In this document: positions 51,186 to 59,519 of the stretch, in pieces | Position numbering within the stretch: position 1 is the first letter of the stretch | Layout: every line of letters starts with the position of its first letter | Assembly (NCBI GenBank): GCA_016710645.1 | Contig: JADJVI010000020.1 | Span: forward strand, 56,317-120,316 | DNA: 64,000 nucleotides | Direction of reading: 5' to 3' | Source of the DNA: Actinomycetales bacterium | Lineage (GTDB): Bacteria > Actinomycetota > Actinomycetes > Actinomycetales > Dermatophilaceae | The notes under the pieces: generated by a model | Seen by the model: only the letters and a program-made list of their open reading frames with translations | Told to the model about the DNA's origin: nothing | The model's database searches: none | Translations under genes and position numbers: made by a program

Positions 51186-52073
51186 GTGGGTAAGAGTGCA
51201 CGCGCGGAAAACGCGCGCCTGGCAGCGTTGCGGGCCGAGCAAGCTCGACAGGAGCGGCGTAGCAAGCTCATGATCGCCGGCGGCGTGGTCGCCGTCATCG
51301 TCCTGATCATCGTGGCCCTCGTCATCGCCGCGATGCAGGGCGGCAAGGACTCCGACGGCAAGAGCGGCACCGCGCTGGACCAGGCCACCTTCTCCAAGCT
51401 GACGACGGTCCCCGCCGCGACCTTCGACAAGGTCGGCGTCGGCACGGCGTCCAACCTGCCCAAGACCATCGACGCGCCGGCGATCACCAAGGACGGCAAG
51501 CCGCGCGTCGTCTACGTCGGCGCCGAGTACTGCCCGTTCTGCGCGGACCAGCGCTGGCCGGTCGTCGTTGCGCTGTCCCGCTTCGGCACGTGGAACAACC
51601 TCAACGCGACCTACTCCGCGCCGGCACCCGAGACCAACCCCGACACCCCCACGGTGAGCTTCCACGGGGCGACGTTCACCAGCCAGTACCTCTCGTTCAC
51701 CGGCTACGAAACCGCGACGAACAAGAAGTCCAACGGGCAGTTCACCAAACTCGACACCATCGAGGGCGATGACCTCACGTTGTTCCAGAAGTACAACAGC
51801 CAGCCCTATGTCACCAGCGCTGGAGCTATCCCATGGCTGAACTTCGGTGGCACGTCATTGGTCGCGGGCGCCTCGTATGCCAATGACGCGATCGCGGGCA
51901 AGACCCACGCCGAGATCGCCGCGGCCCTCGCCGACCCGACAACGCCCACCTCGAAGGCCATCGTCGGCAGCGCCAACGTCTTCACCGCGCAGATCTGCAA
52001 GCTGACCGACCAGAAGCCCGCCGAGGTGTGCACCTCTTCCGGTGTGACCGCGGCTGCCGCGGCGATCAAGTAG
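51186..52073 (+). CDS. Membrane-anchored thioredoxin-like protein (DUF929 family)
   Basis: The 295-residue protein has a charged ~27-residue start, one membrane helix (LMIAGGVVAVIVLIIVALVI) and an extracytoplasmic domain with the redox motif VVYVGAEYCPFCADQRWPVV. SFTGYETATNKKS and IPWLNFGG follow. It resembles DUF929 proteins, oxidoreductases paired with VKOR. Two Cys near the end (ICKLTDQKPAEVC) may form a structural disulfide. The GTG at 51186 has AAGGAG upstream. It ends 9 bases before the VKOR gene. Confidence 0.85.
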   Translation: MGKSARAENARLAALRAEQARQERRSKLMIAGGVVAVIVLIIVALVIAAMQGGKDSDGKSGTALDQATFSKLTTVPAATFDKVGVGTASNLPKTIDAPAITKDGKPRVVYVGAEYCPFCADQRWPVVVALSRFGTWNNLNATYSAPAPETNPDTPTVSFHGATFTSQYLSFTGYETATNKKSNGQFTKLDTIEGDDLTLFQKYNSQPYVTSAGAIPWLNFGGTSLVAGASYANDAIAGKTHAEIAAALADPTTPTSKAIVGSANVFTAQICKLTDQKPAEVCTSSGVTAAAAAIK

Positions 52074-52082
52074 GCGGCGACG

Positions 52083-52622
52083 ATGGCGCAGACCAGCGCT
52101 GGCAATCGCGGCGCAGCCCGCAGCGGCACGGCATACCGGCCTGAGCGCATCGTGCCCACCTGGGTGGTGCGGGCGTGCTTGGTGATCTGCGTGCTCGGGC
52201 TGCTCGTCTCTGCCTACCTGACCTGGGAGTCCTTCAGCGGCGGCGCTACTCTGGCCTGCCCGGAAGGCGAGACGATCAACTGCGCCAAGGTGACCGAAAG
52301 CCAGTGGTCCAAGCTCTTCGGCATCCCGGTGGCACCGCTTGGGCTGCTCTTCTTCGCCGGGATGGCCTGGCTGACTCGTGGGTCGGCGCTGCGGCGCTCC
52401 GGCAAGGGTATGGACCAACTGCGCCTGGCTGCGGTCGGCGTCGGCCTGGCGATGGTCTTCTACCTGGTGTGGGCCGAGCTGTTCAAGATCGGCGCGATCT
52501 GCTTGTGGTGCACGGTCGTGCACGTGCTCACCTTGGCGCTGTTCGTCGTGCTGCTCTTCGGCCAGATCATGATCGAGCCGGCGCCGGCGCGGGTGCGCTA
52601 CAAGGACCGCGTCAAGGGCTGA
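52083..52622 (+). CDS. Vitamin K epoxide reductase (VKOR) family protein
   Basis: The 179-residue membrane protein has four helices and the VKOR set: Cys pair in LACPEGETINCAKVTESQWS, the Ser/Thr-Gln region, and active-site CLWCTVVHVLTLAL. It reoxidises an extracytoplasmic DsbA-like partner using menaquinone, so the gene just upstream is its likely partner. It ends in a hairpin that overlaps its last codons. Confidence 0.92.
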   Translation: MAQTSAGNRGAARSGTAYRPERIVPTWVVRACLVICVLGLLVSAYLTWESFSGGATLACPEGETINCAKVTESQWSKLFGIPVAPLGLLFFAGMAWLTRGSALRRSGKGMDQLRLAAVGVGLAMVFYLVWAELFKIGAICLWCTVVHVLTLALFVVLLFGQIMIEPAPARVRYKDRVKG

Positions 52623-52643
52623 GGCAGTGCCCCAGCCCTTGAC
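52611..52643. terminator. Terminator overlapping the VKOR stop
   Basis: GTCAAGGGCTG (52611-52621) and CAGCCCTTGAC (52633-52643) form a perfect 11-bp stem with an 11-base loop. It serves the convergent VKOR and RDD genes. Confidence 0.7.
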
Positions 52644-52649
52644 CGCTGG

Positions 52650-53555
52650 TCAGCGAGGGACCTTGATGACGACGGTCTTCATGATCTTGTCGGCGAGGGT
52701 CTGCTTGTGCGCATCCCAGAGCGGCCACAGATAGCCGATGTAGATCGCGCTGTCGACGATGTGGGCCAGCTGGCGCAGGATGTTGTTGCCCATCCCGATG
52801 AGCGCCCCGGTCTCCTGACCGACGATGTAGAGCCCGCGCTTGGACTTGCCCCAGGACTGCCCGGTGCGGCCTTGGCGGATCCAGAGGTTCCAGATCCCAA
52901 CGCCGACGAAGAACAGCCCGCTCACGGCGAGCATGAGCATCCCGGCGGTCATCCCGGCCGCATTGACTCCGACGGTCACGCCGCGGCTGTTCTTCGTGCC
53001 GCTGTTGACGATGAGCACGATGAAGCCGGCGATATAGAGGATCCACGCCGGCGCCATGAGCAACTGGTCGAGCAGATAGGCCACCACTCGGTCCCCCCAG
53101 CTCGCGAGGTCGGGGCGGGGAGCGAGGGAGTAGGGCTGGTAGCTCGCGTACGGACTGGTCGGCGGCTGCCCGTATGCCGGGTAGTCACCTCCGGGGGGCT
53201 GTGCCGGAGCCGCGGGGTAACCGAACGGGGACGCCTCGGGGGGCCCGGCGGCCGTCGGCGGGGCCGGTGCTGCCGTGGGGTCGCCGAACGGAGCGGAACT
53301 GGCTGCTGTGGGGTCGCCAAACGGCGGGACCTGCGGGGGAGCAGCGAACGGCGACTGACCGGAATACGCCTGCTGCTGGCCAGTCGCCACGACCGGCGAC
53401 TGGCCGGCATACGGCTGCTGCTGGACAGGCACCTCACGCGGCGCCTGACCGGCATACGGGGGCGGTGGCGCCTGGAACGGGGACTGCGTGGGATCCGCCG
53501 CGGGCGGCTGGTCGCCCGAGGGCGCCGGGTGGAACGGGTCGGGCTGTTGTGTCAC
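52650..53555 (-). CDS. RDD-family membrane protein with Pro/Gln-rich N-terminus
   Basis: The 301-residue protein has a ~145-residue cytosolic Pro/Gln/Ala/Tyr-rich start with repeats (QQQPYAGQSPV, FGDPTAA) and then an RDD domain of about three helices (PAWILYIAGFIVLIVNSG, GMTAGMLMLAVSGLFFVGVG). WGDRVVAYLLDQLLM carries the first RDD Arg and Asp. QGRTGQSWGKSKRGLYIV is the conserved C-terminal segment. Function unknown. GTG start at 53555. Confidence 0.85.
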   Translation of the reverse strand: MTQQPDPFHPAPSGDQPPAADPTQSPFQAPPPPYAGQAPREVPVQQQPYAGQSPVVATGQQQAYSGQSPFAAPPQVPPFGDPTAASSAPFGDPTAAPAPPTAAGPPEASPFGYPAAPAQPPGGDYPAYGQPPTSPYASYQPYSLAPRPDLASWGDRVVAYLLDQLLMAPAWILYIAGFIVLIVNSGTKNSRGVTVGVNAAGMTAGMLMLAVSGLFFVGVGIWNLWIRQGRTGQSWGKSKRGLYIVGQETGALIGMGNNILRQLAHIVDSAIYIGYLWPLWDAHKQTLADKIMKTVVIKVPR

Positions 53556-53615
53556 GGGATATCCCCCAAGGTGGAGCTGTACGGGCGCTCTCAGGGTATC
53601 CCGGGGAGCCGTGGG

Positions 53616-54863
53616 TCAGTCTCGGTCGACCGCGAGGACCGGCATCGCCGTGGTGTCGACCCCGAGGATGGCGCGCTCGTCGGGTTTGGCGGGCAGCACG
53701 GTGGCGATGTAGTCGGCGATGGCCTCCGGCAGCGGAGTGTCGTGGCCGGCGCGCTCGCTCATGTACCAGCGGTGTTCCAGCAGTTCGTGGAAGATCTCGG
53801 CGGCTTCCAGCTTGCCGGCGAGCTCGCGGGGGATCGCGCGCACGGTCGGTTCGTAGATCCGGGTGAGCCAGTCGTGGGCGACCTGTTCCTCGTCGTCGCC
53901 GAGCCGGTCGGTGGCGGCGCGATAGGAGTCCAGGTCGTTGAGGAGGCGGCGGGCCTGGTTCTCCTCGACATCCAGGCCGGTGAGGCGCAGCAGGCGGCGG
54001 GAGTGGTGGCCGGCGTCGACGACCTTGGGCTGGATCTGGATCGAGGTGCCGTCGAGGTCGGTGGACATAGCCAGCTCGTCGACATCGAAGCCGAGGGCAT
54101 TGAGTCGGCGGATCCGCTCGTCGACGCGCCAGCGGTCGCCGGTGCCGAACCGCTCGACGCCGGTGAGCTCGTCCCACAGCGAGTTGTAGCGCGCGACGAT
54201 GAGGGTCGCGGTCTCGACCGGGTCGGTGTGGTCCTCCAGGAATCCGCCGGCCTGCAGGTCCATCAGCTCACCGGCGATGTTGACCCGCGCGATCTCCAGG
54301 TCGTGGCCGCGTTGGCCGTCGGACAGGCTGCGGTGCAACTCCCCGGTCTCGGCATCGACGAGGTATGCCGCGAACGCCCCGGCATCTCGCCGGAAGAGGG
54401 TGTTGGACAGGGATACGTCGCCCCACCAGAAGCCGGACAGGTGCAACCGCACCAGCAGGACCGCGAGCGCGTCGATGAGCCGGCTGGCCGTGTCGGGGCG
54501 CAGCGATTGGGAGTAGAGCGCGCGATAGGGCAGCGAGAACGACAGGTGTCGGGTGACCAGACAGGCATCCAGCGGGCGCCCGTCGTCTGCGACCCGGCCG
54601 GTCACCACGGCATACGGGATGACGGCCGGCAGGTCGAGCTTGCCCAGGACGCGCAGCATCTCGTACTCGCGGCTGGCCAGGTCGGCCTTGATCTCCTTGA
54701 CGGCGAAGACCTTGCCGGCATGACGCGCGAAGCGAACGACGTGCCGGGAGATACCGCGGGGGAGGGCGGCGAGGTTGTCGGCGGGCCACTCCTCCAGGGG
54801 CACAGCCCAGGGCAGGTCGAACATCGTCGGGTCCGGTCGAGCCGAGGTGATCGACAGGGTCAT
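53616..54863 (-). CDS. DUF4032 protein with kinase-like fold
   Basis: The 415-residue protein reads like a small kinase-fold phosphotransferase: FAVKEIKADLASREYEMLRV (VAIK-like Lys and Glu), CLVTRHLSFSLPY, LVRLHLSGFWWGDVSLSNTL (HxGxxxGDxxxxN-like catalytic loop) and AYLVDAETGELH (DFG-like Asp). The C-terminal half contains GHDLEIARVNIAGELMDLQA and IQPKVVDAGHHSRRLL, typical of DUF4032. Substrate unknown. Family members often neighbour msiK as here, suggesting a carbohydrate or stress link. Confidence 0.85.
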   Translation of the reverse strand: MTLSITSARPDPTMFDLPWAVPLEEWPADNLAALPRGISRHVVRFARHAGKVFAVKEIKADLASREYEMLRVLGKLDLPAVIPYAVVTGRVADDGRPLDACLVTRHLSFSLPYRALYSQSLRPDTASRLIDALAVLLVRLHLSGFWWGDVSLSNTLFRRDAGAFAAYLVDAETGELHRSLSDGQRGHDLEIARVNIAGELMDLQAGGFLEDHTDPVETATLIVARYNSLWDELTGVERFGTGDRWRVDERIRRLNALGFDVDELAMSTDLDGTSIQIQPKVVDAGHHSRRLLRLTGLDVEENQARRLLNDLDSYRAATDRLGDDEEQVAHDWLTRIYEPTVRAIPRELAGKLEAAEIFHELLEHRWYMSERAGHDTPLPEAIADYIATVLPAKPDERAILGVDTTAMPVLAVDRD

Positions 54864-54958
54864 GTCAGTCAGTGTCCTCTGGGTGGTCCGTCTGGGTGGT
54901 CCGTCTGATTGAACGTCGGCGAGGTGAACGCTGGGTCGAATCAGCGGGGTAAGAGAAC

Positions 54959-55000
54959 GACAGCGGCGGCGCGCCCCGCCGGGAGCACGCCGCCGCTGTC
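54959..55000 (-). terminator. Intrinsic terminator of msiK
   Basis: GACAGCGGCGGCG (54959-54971) pairs with CGCCGCCGCTGTC (54988-55000), loop 16. On the minus strand the stem is followed by TCGTTCTCTTACC, a T-rich run, as for an intrinsic terminator. Confidence 0.8.
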
Positions 55001-55026
55001 TTGTGCCGGGTCAAAGACCGTGACGG

Positions 55027-56136
55027 TCAGTCGCCGATCCGCAGGCCGGTTTCGGCGTTGAACACGTGGATGTGACCGGCCTTGGGCACCAGGCGGACCT
55101 TCTCGCCACGGCCCGGAGGACGCCGGCCGTCGACACGCGCGAGGAACGGCTTGGCCGTGGCGGAGTCTTCACCCTCGACCTTGACCGGGTTGACGCCCTG
55201 GGCGATGCCGTGGATGTAGGCGTCCGCGCCGAGCTCCTCGACGAGTTCGACGATCATTTCCATGCCTTCGCCCGTGGACGAGATCTCCATGTCCTCGGGA
55301 CGCACGCCGATGGTGACGTGGTTGCCGGCCTTGGCCAGGGCCGCGCGGTCGACGGGCACGACGTAGTTGCCGAGCTTGACCCCACCGTCGACGACGGGCA
55401 CGTCGAGCAGGTTCATCGCCGGCGAGCCGATGAAGCCCGCGACGAAGACGTTGTTCGGGTGGTCGTACATGTAGCGCGGGGCGTCGCACTGCTGGAGGTA
55501 GCCGTCCTTGAGGACCGCGACCCGGTCACCCATCGTCATAGCCTCGGTCTGGTCGTGGGTGACGTAGACCGTGGTGACGCCCAGGCGGCGCTGCAGCGAG
55601 GCGATCTGGGTGCGGGTCTGGACACGCAGCTTGGCGTCGAGGTTGGACAGCGGCTCGTCCATGAGGAAGACCTGGGGGGAGCGGACGATGGCCCGGCCCA
55701 TGGCGACGCGCTGACGCTGACCGCCGGAGAGGGCCTTGGGCTTGCGCTCGAGGTAAGGCTCCAGGTCGAGGATCTTGGCGGCCTCCAGGACGCGCTTCTG
55801 GATCTCGGACTTGTCGACGCCGGCGATCTTGAGCGCGAAGCCCATGTTCTCGGCCACCGACATGTGCGGGTAGAGCGCGTAGTTCTGGAAGACCATGGCG
55901 ACGTCGCGGTCCTTGGGGGACAGGTTGGTCACGTCGCGGTCGCCGATGAAGATCTGGCCGCCGTTGACCTCTTCGAGGCCGGCGAGCATGCGCAACGAGG
56001 TCGACTTGCCACACCCGGACGGGCCGACGAAGACGAGGAACTCGCCGTCGGCGATGTCGATGTTGAGCTTGTCGATGGTGGGCTTCGGGTTGCCCGGGTA
56101 GTGCCGAGTGGCGTCCTTGAAGCGGACAGTAGCCAT
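55027..56136 (-). CDS. msiK: Multiple-sugar ABC transporter ATPase (MsiK/UgpC type)
   Basis: The 369-residue ATPase has Walker A FVGPSGCGKST (~37), Q-loop FQNYALYPHM, signature LSGGQRQRVAMGRA, Walker B VFLMDEPLSNLDA, switch VTHDQTEAMTMGDR, and a C-terminal regulatory OB domain. MsiK-type ATPases energise several sugar importers at once, which fits its divergent position from malEFG, an operon lacking its own ATPase gene. A LacI-type operator lies in the shared promoter region. Confidence 0.95.
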   Translation of the reverse strand: MATVRFKDATRHYPGNPKPTIDKLNIDIADGEFLVFVGPSGCGKSTSLRMLAGLEEVNGGQIFIGDRDVTNLSPKDRDVAMVFQNYALYPHMSVAENMGFALKIAGVDKSEIQKRVLEAAKILDLEPYLERKPKALSGGQRQRVAMGRAIVRSPQVFLMDEPLSNLDAKLRVQTRTQIASLQRRLGVTTVYVTHDQTEAMTMGDRVAVLKDGYLQQCDAPRYMYDHPNNVFVAGFIGSPAMNLLDVPVVDGGVKLGNYVVPVDRAALAKAGNHVTIGVRPEDMEISSTGEGMEMIVELVEELGADAYIHGIAQGVNPVKVEGEDSATAKPFLARVDGRRPPGRGEKVRLVPKAGHIHVFNAETGLRIGD

Positions 56137-56234
56137 GGCTTTCGCTCCTTCACCGGCAGGTACGTGCCGGACGATCCGTCGTAAAGGTGGGTGGTGCTCT
56201 GGTGGTGACAGTCTCGCAGGTCCCCGGTCGAGCC

Positions 56235-56248
56235 TGCAAGCGTTTACA
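56235..56248. promoter_or_regulatory. LacI-family-type operator between msiK and malE
   Basis: TGCAAGCGTTTACA has the central CG and TG-AA/TT-CA arms typical of LacI/GalR-family operators (close to the cre-type pattern). It lies about 100 bases before the msiK start, in the 309-base divergent region 56137-56445. The LacI-family gene at 62368 ends the same sugar cluster and is the likely binder. Confidence 0.6.
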
Positions 56249-56336
56249 TGGACTGACTTCGTGCGCCTGGTTATCTTTCGAGGTCAACGAGGGGTGCGGC
56301 CGCACGGCATACCGCTGCGGCATGCCGGGAAAACTT

Positions 56337-56399
56337 CTGCAACGAATGTGAATTTTCTTGCAGGAAGCTATGGAAAATCTTTCAGAACCGGGCTAGCCT
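56337..56399 (+). promoter_or_regulatory. malE promoter region with inverted repeat
   Basis: CTGCAA (56337-56342) and TTGCAG (56358-56363) are inverted arms in an AT-rich stretch. TGGAAA (56371-56376) and TAGCCT (56394-56399), 17 bases apart, are a weak -35/-10 pair for malE. TGGAAAATCTTTCA overlapping the -35 is a weaker LacI-like site. A CGGCATAC copy lies upstream at 56305. Confidence 0.4.
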
Positions 56400-56445
56400 G
56401 GGCAGGGTCAGGACGACGCCGGTCGTCCGGTTCAAAGGAGAATCC

Positions 56446-57753
56446 ATGCACAAGCGTGCTTTCAGCGCTGTCGCCCTGGTCGGCGTCTCGGCGCTCGCCC
56501 TCGCAGCGTGCGGCAGCGGGTCCGGGACGGGGACGGCCAGCAGTGCCGCGTCCAGCGCCGCGACCTCCGCCGCAGCAGCAGCCCCCACGACGACGGGCGC
56601 GCCCGTCCGTGACGCGGCCGTCGACCTGGTGATCTGGTGCGACCAGGACCGCAAGCCCATCATCGACAAGTACGCCAAGCTGTTCGGCGACGCCCAGAAC
56701 ATCAAGGTCGCGGTCCAGGTCTCGACCGACGTGCGCAAGGACTTCAAGGACGCCACGAACGCCGGCAAGGGCCCGGACGTCATCGTCGGCGCCCACGACT
56801 GGCTCGGCGAGCTCGTCCAGAACCAGGCCGTCAAGCCGATCAACCTCTCGGCCGACATGCAGGCCAAGTTCCCCGCCGAGGCGATGGCCGCCACCAAGTT
56901 CAACGGCCAGATCTACGGCGTCCCGTACGCCGTTGAGAACATCGGCATCGTCCGCAACACGGCGCTGGCCCCCGAGGCCCCCAAGACCTTCGAAGAGATG
57001 GTCACGCTCGGCTCGCAGCTGGTCAAGGACGGCAAGGCCACCAACGCGGTGTTGCTGACCGTGAGCAAGACCGGCGATGCCTACCACTCCTACCCGTTCC
57101 TCAAGGCCTTCGGCGGCGGCGTCTTCGCCCAGAAGCCCAACGGTGACTACGACCCGGCCCAGGTCATTGTCGGCTCGGCCGGCTCGATCCAGGGTGGCGA
57201 CCAGCTCGCCGCGCTCGGCAAGGCCGGCATTCTGTCGACCAACGTCGACGGCGGCATCGTCGACCAGGTCTTCGACGCGGGCAAGGCCCCCTACGCCATG
57301 ACCGGTCCGTGGGCCATCGACAAGGCCAAGAAGGCCGGCATCAAGTACGGCATCTCGCCGCTGCCGACCATCGCCGGCAAGCAGATGACCCCGTTCCTCG
57401 GTGTCCAGATGTTCTACGTCTCGGCTAAGGCCAAAAACGACGCCTTCGCGCAGGAGTTCGTCACCAAGTACGTGACGCAGAAGGACCTGCAGATCGACAT
57501 GTACAACATCGGCAAGCGCCCGCCGGCCCTCACCGAGGCCTACACCCAGGTGTCGGCGACCGACCCTGACATCAAGGCCTGGTTCGAGGCCGGCAAGGGT
57601 GCCCTCCCGATGCCGAACATCCCCGCGATGAACTCCGTCTGGGGCCCGCTGGGTCAGGCGACGGCCGACATCATCGCCCAGAAGGCCACCGCGGCTGACC
57701 GCCTCAAGGCGGCGCAGACCGAAATCGAGGCCAACATCAAGAAGGCCGGCTGA
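56446..57753 (+). CDS. malE: Maltose/maltodextrin-type ABC substrate-binding lipoprotein
   Basis: The 435-residue lipoprotein has a signal peptide with lipobox LAAC (Cys ~22), a Ser/Ala/Thr linker, and a MalE-like fold: VDLVIWCDQDRKPIIDKYAK, GKGPDVIVGAHDWLGELVQN, FNGQIYGVPYAVENIG, YAMTGPWAIDKAKKAG. These match family 1 maltose binders. AAAGGAG precedes the ATG. It is the first gene of malEFG. A hairpin after it may raise its level over the permeases. Contains no 8-mer. Confidence 0.93.
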   Translation: MHKRAFSAVALVGVSALALAACGSGSGTGTASSAASSAATSAAAAAPTTTGAPVRDAAVDLVIWCDQDRKPIIDKYAKLFGDAQNIKVAVQVSTDVRKDFKDATNAGKGPDVIVGAHDWLGELVQNQAVKPINLSADMQAKFPAEAMAATKFNGQIYGVPYAVENIGIVRNTALAPEAPKTFEEMVTLGSQLVKDGKATNAVLLTVSKTGDAYHSYPFLKAFGGGVFAQKPNGDYDPAQVIVGSAGSIQGGDQLAALGKAGILSTNVDGGIVDQVFDAGKAPYAMTGPWAIDKAKKAGIKYGISPLPTIAGKQMTPFLGVQMFYVSAKAKNDAFAQEFVTKYVTQKDLQIDMYNIGKRPPALTEAYTQVSATDPDIKAWFEAGKGALPMPNIPAMNSVWGPLGQATADIIAQKATAADRLKAAQTEIEANIKKAG

Positions 57754-57780
57754 TCCAGCCCTAGCCGCTAGCCGCTAAGT

Positions 57781-57819
57781 CGGGTGCGCGGCATACCTGC
57801 CTGGTATGCCGCGCACCCG
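57781..57819 (+). terminator. 17-bp hairpin with inverted 8-mer pair between malE and malF
   Basis: Positions 57781-57797 and 57803-57819 form a perfect 17-bp stem with loop TGCCT. CGGCATACC and GGTATGCCG are its inner arms. In binding-protein operons such hairpins partially terminate transcription or protect the upstream mRNA, giving more binding protein than permease. Confidence 0.75.
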
Positions 57820-57829
57820 CGCACCCAGC

Positions 57830-57928
57830 CCTGCCGCACTCTGCGGCGCCAGACCTGCTGCACTCTCCGGTGCGCAGCCCTGCTGCACTCTCCGGTGCGC
57901 AGCCCTGCTGCACTCTCCGGTGCGCAGC
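57830..57928. repeat. Tandem 25-bp repeat between malE and malF
   Basis: Three exact 25-base units (57854-57878, 57879-57903, 57904-57928; each starting CCTGCTGCACTCTCCGGTGC) follow one degenerate 24-base unit (57830-57853). They lie in the 227-base malE-malF gap after the hairpin. The units contain no gene and are unrelated to the 17-bp array. Confidence 0.9.
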
Positions 57929-57980
57929 CCTGCCCTGTGCTGCACCCAGCCCCGCCGCCCCCAGCTTCCGGGAGTATGCC

Positions 57981-59519
57981 GTGACCTCTCGTAGTCCGTG
58001 GCTCGTCCTCAAATGGGTGGCCATCGCCGTGGCCCTCGCCCTCGTGCTGTGGGGGGCCGGCAAGTTCGCCGCCGCCGGCAACCTCCCCATGGTCATCCTG
58101 CTCGGCTTCCTTGGGCTGGCCATCCTCGCGATCTATGCCACCCGGCGGGCCGTCCCGATGAAGTACCTCTTCCCGGGTCTGGTCTTCCTGCTGGCCCTGC
58201 AGGTGTGGCCGATCGTCTTCACCCTGATGACCTCGCTGACCAACTACGGCGACGGTCACATGGAGACCAAAGAGGCGTCGGTCAAGTACCTCGTGGCCCA
58301 GTCGGTCAAAGAGGTCCCCGACGCCCCCCGCTACACGATGTCGGTCGGCGTAGCCCAGGGCGGCGATGTCACCACCTCGCCGCTGGTGCTGTTGCTCACC
58401 GACAAGGCCGGCAAGACCTATGTCGGCAGCACCGACGGCGTCAAAGACCTCACCGACGGGGTCACCAAGAACGACGCGGGCAAGATCACCGCGGCGACCG
58501 GCTACCAGGTGCTCACCGGGCGAGAAGTCAACGCGCGCTCAAAGGACCTGTCGGCCCTGGCCGTGCCATTCGAGGGCGGCGGGATCAAGCCGTCCGGTCT
58601 CTCGGAGGCCTTCGTCGGCAAGGCGTCGCTGCAGTACGACGCGGCGGCCGATCGGATCATCGACACGGCGACCGGGAAACGATATGGCCCGCAACACGCG
58701 CAGTGGGTGGCCGAGGACGGCAGCGGTTCGCTGGCGACCGGCTGGGTCGAAAACGTCGGACTACGCAACTACACCGACGCGCTGACCAACGAGACGCTGC
58801 GCAACGGGTTCGTCAAGATCCTCATCTGGAACCTCATCTTCCCGCTCATCTCGGTGCTCTCGACCTTCCTGCTGGGGATGGCCTTTGCGCTGCTGTTCAA
58901 CGACGACCGAGTGCGCGGCAAGGGGCTCTGGCGCTCGCTGCTCATCCTCCCGTACGCCTTGCCCGGCTTCGTCACCGCGCTGGTGTGGCGGCAGATGTTC
59001 AACCAGGACCAGCAGTTCGGTCTCATCAACAAGACCTTGCACCTCAACATCGACTGGCTCGGTGACCCCACCTGGGCCAAGGTCGCGATCCTCATCACCA
59101 ACCTCTGGTTGGGCTTCCCCTACATGTTCCTCATCTGCACGGGAGCGCTGCAGGCCATCCCGTCCGATGTCAAGGAAGCCGCCAAGATCGACGGCGCCAG
59201 TGGGATGCGGACCATCCGGTCGATCATCATGCCGCTGGTCCTCGTCGCGGTCGGCCCGCTGCTCGTGGCGTCCTACGCCTTCAACTTCAACAACTTCGCG
59301 CTGATCTATCTGTTGACCAGCGGAGGCCCGTTCGAGGGCAACCAGACCCAGGTCGGGTCGACCGACCTGCTCATCACCTATGCCTTCCGGCTGGCCATCG
59401 GTGGCGTGACGCCGAACTACGGCTTCGCCGCGGCGATCTCGATGTTCATCTTCGTCATCATCGCGATCATCTCGCTGCAGGGCTTCCGACAGACCGCTCG
59501 ACTGGAGGACGTGAACTGA
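57981..59519 (+). CDS. malF: Maltose-type ABC permease MalF
   Basis: The 512-residue permease has two N-terminal helices, a third at ~65-85 (YLFPGLVFLLALQVWPIVFT), a large extracytoplasmic loop (~90-265) like MalF P2, then five helices with the EAA loop KEAAKIDGASGMRTIRSIIM. With MalG it forms the maltodextrin channel. The GTG at 57981 has GGGAG upstream and overlaps a GTATGCCG copy (57974-57981). Its stop overlaps malG (TGATG). Confidence 0.92.
   Translation: MTSRSPWLVLKWVAIAVALALVLWGAGKFAAAGNLPMVILLGFLGLAILAIYATRRAVPMKYLFPGLVFLLALQVWPIVFTLMTSLTNYGDGHMETKEASVKYLVAQSVKEVPDAPRYTMSVGVAQGGDVTTSPLVLLLTDKAGKTYVGSTDGVKDLTDGVTKNDAGKITAATGYQVLTGREVNARSKDLSALAVPFEGGGIKPSGLSEAFVGKASLQYDAAADRIIDTATGKRYGPQHAQWVAEDGSGSLATGWVENVGLRNYTDALTNETLRNGFVKILIWNLIFPLISVLSTFLLGMAFALLFNDDRVRGKGLWRSLLILPYALPGFVTALVWRQMFNQDQQFGLINKTLHLNIDWLGDPTWAKVAILITNLWLGFPYMFLICTGALQAIPSDVKEAAKIDGASGMRTIRSIIMPLVLVAVGPLLVASYAFNFNNFALIYLLTSGGPFEGNQTQVGSTDLLITYAFRLAIGGVTPNYGFAAAISMFIFVIIAIISLQGFRQTARLEDVN

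Noticed and set aside
57830..57928. CRISPR array
   Set aside because: The 25-base units are contiguous without spacers.
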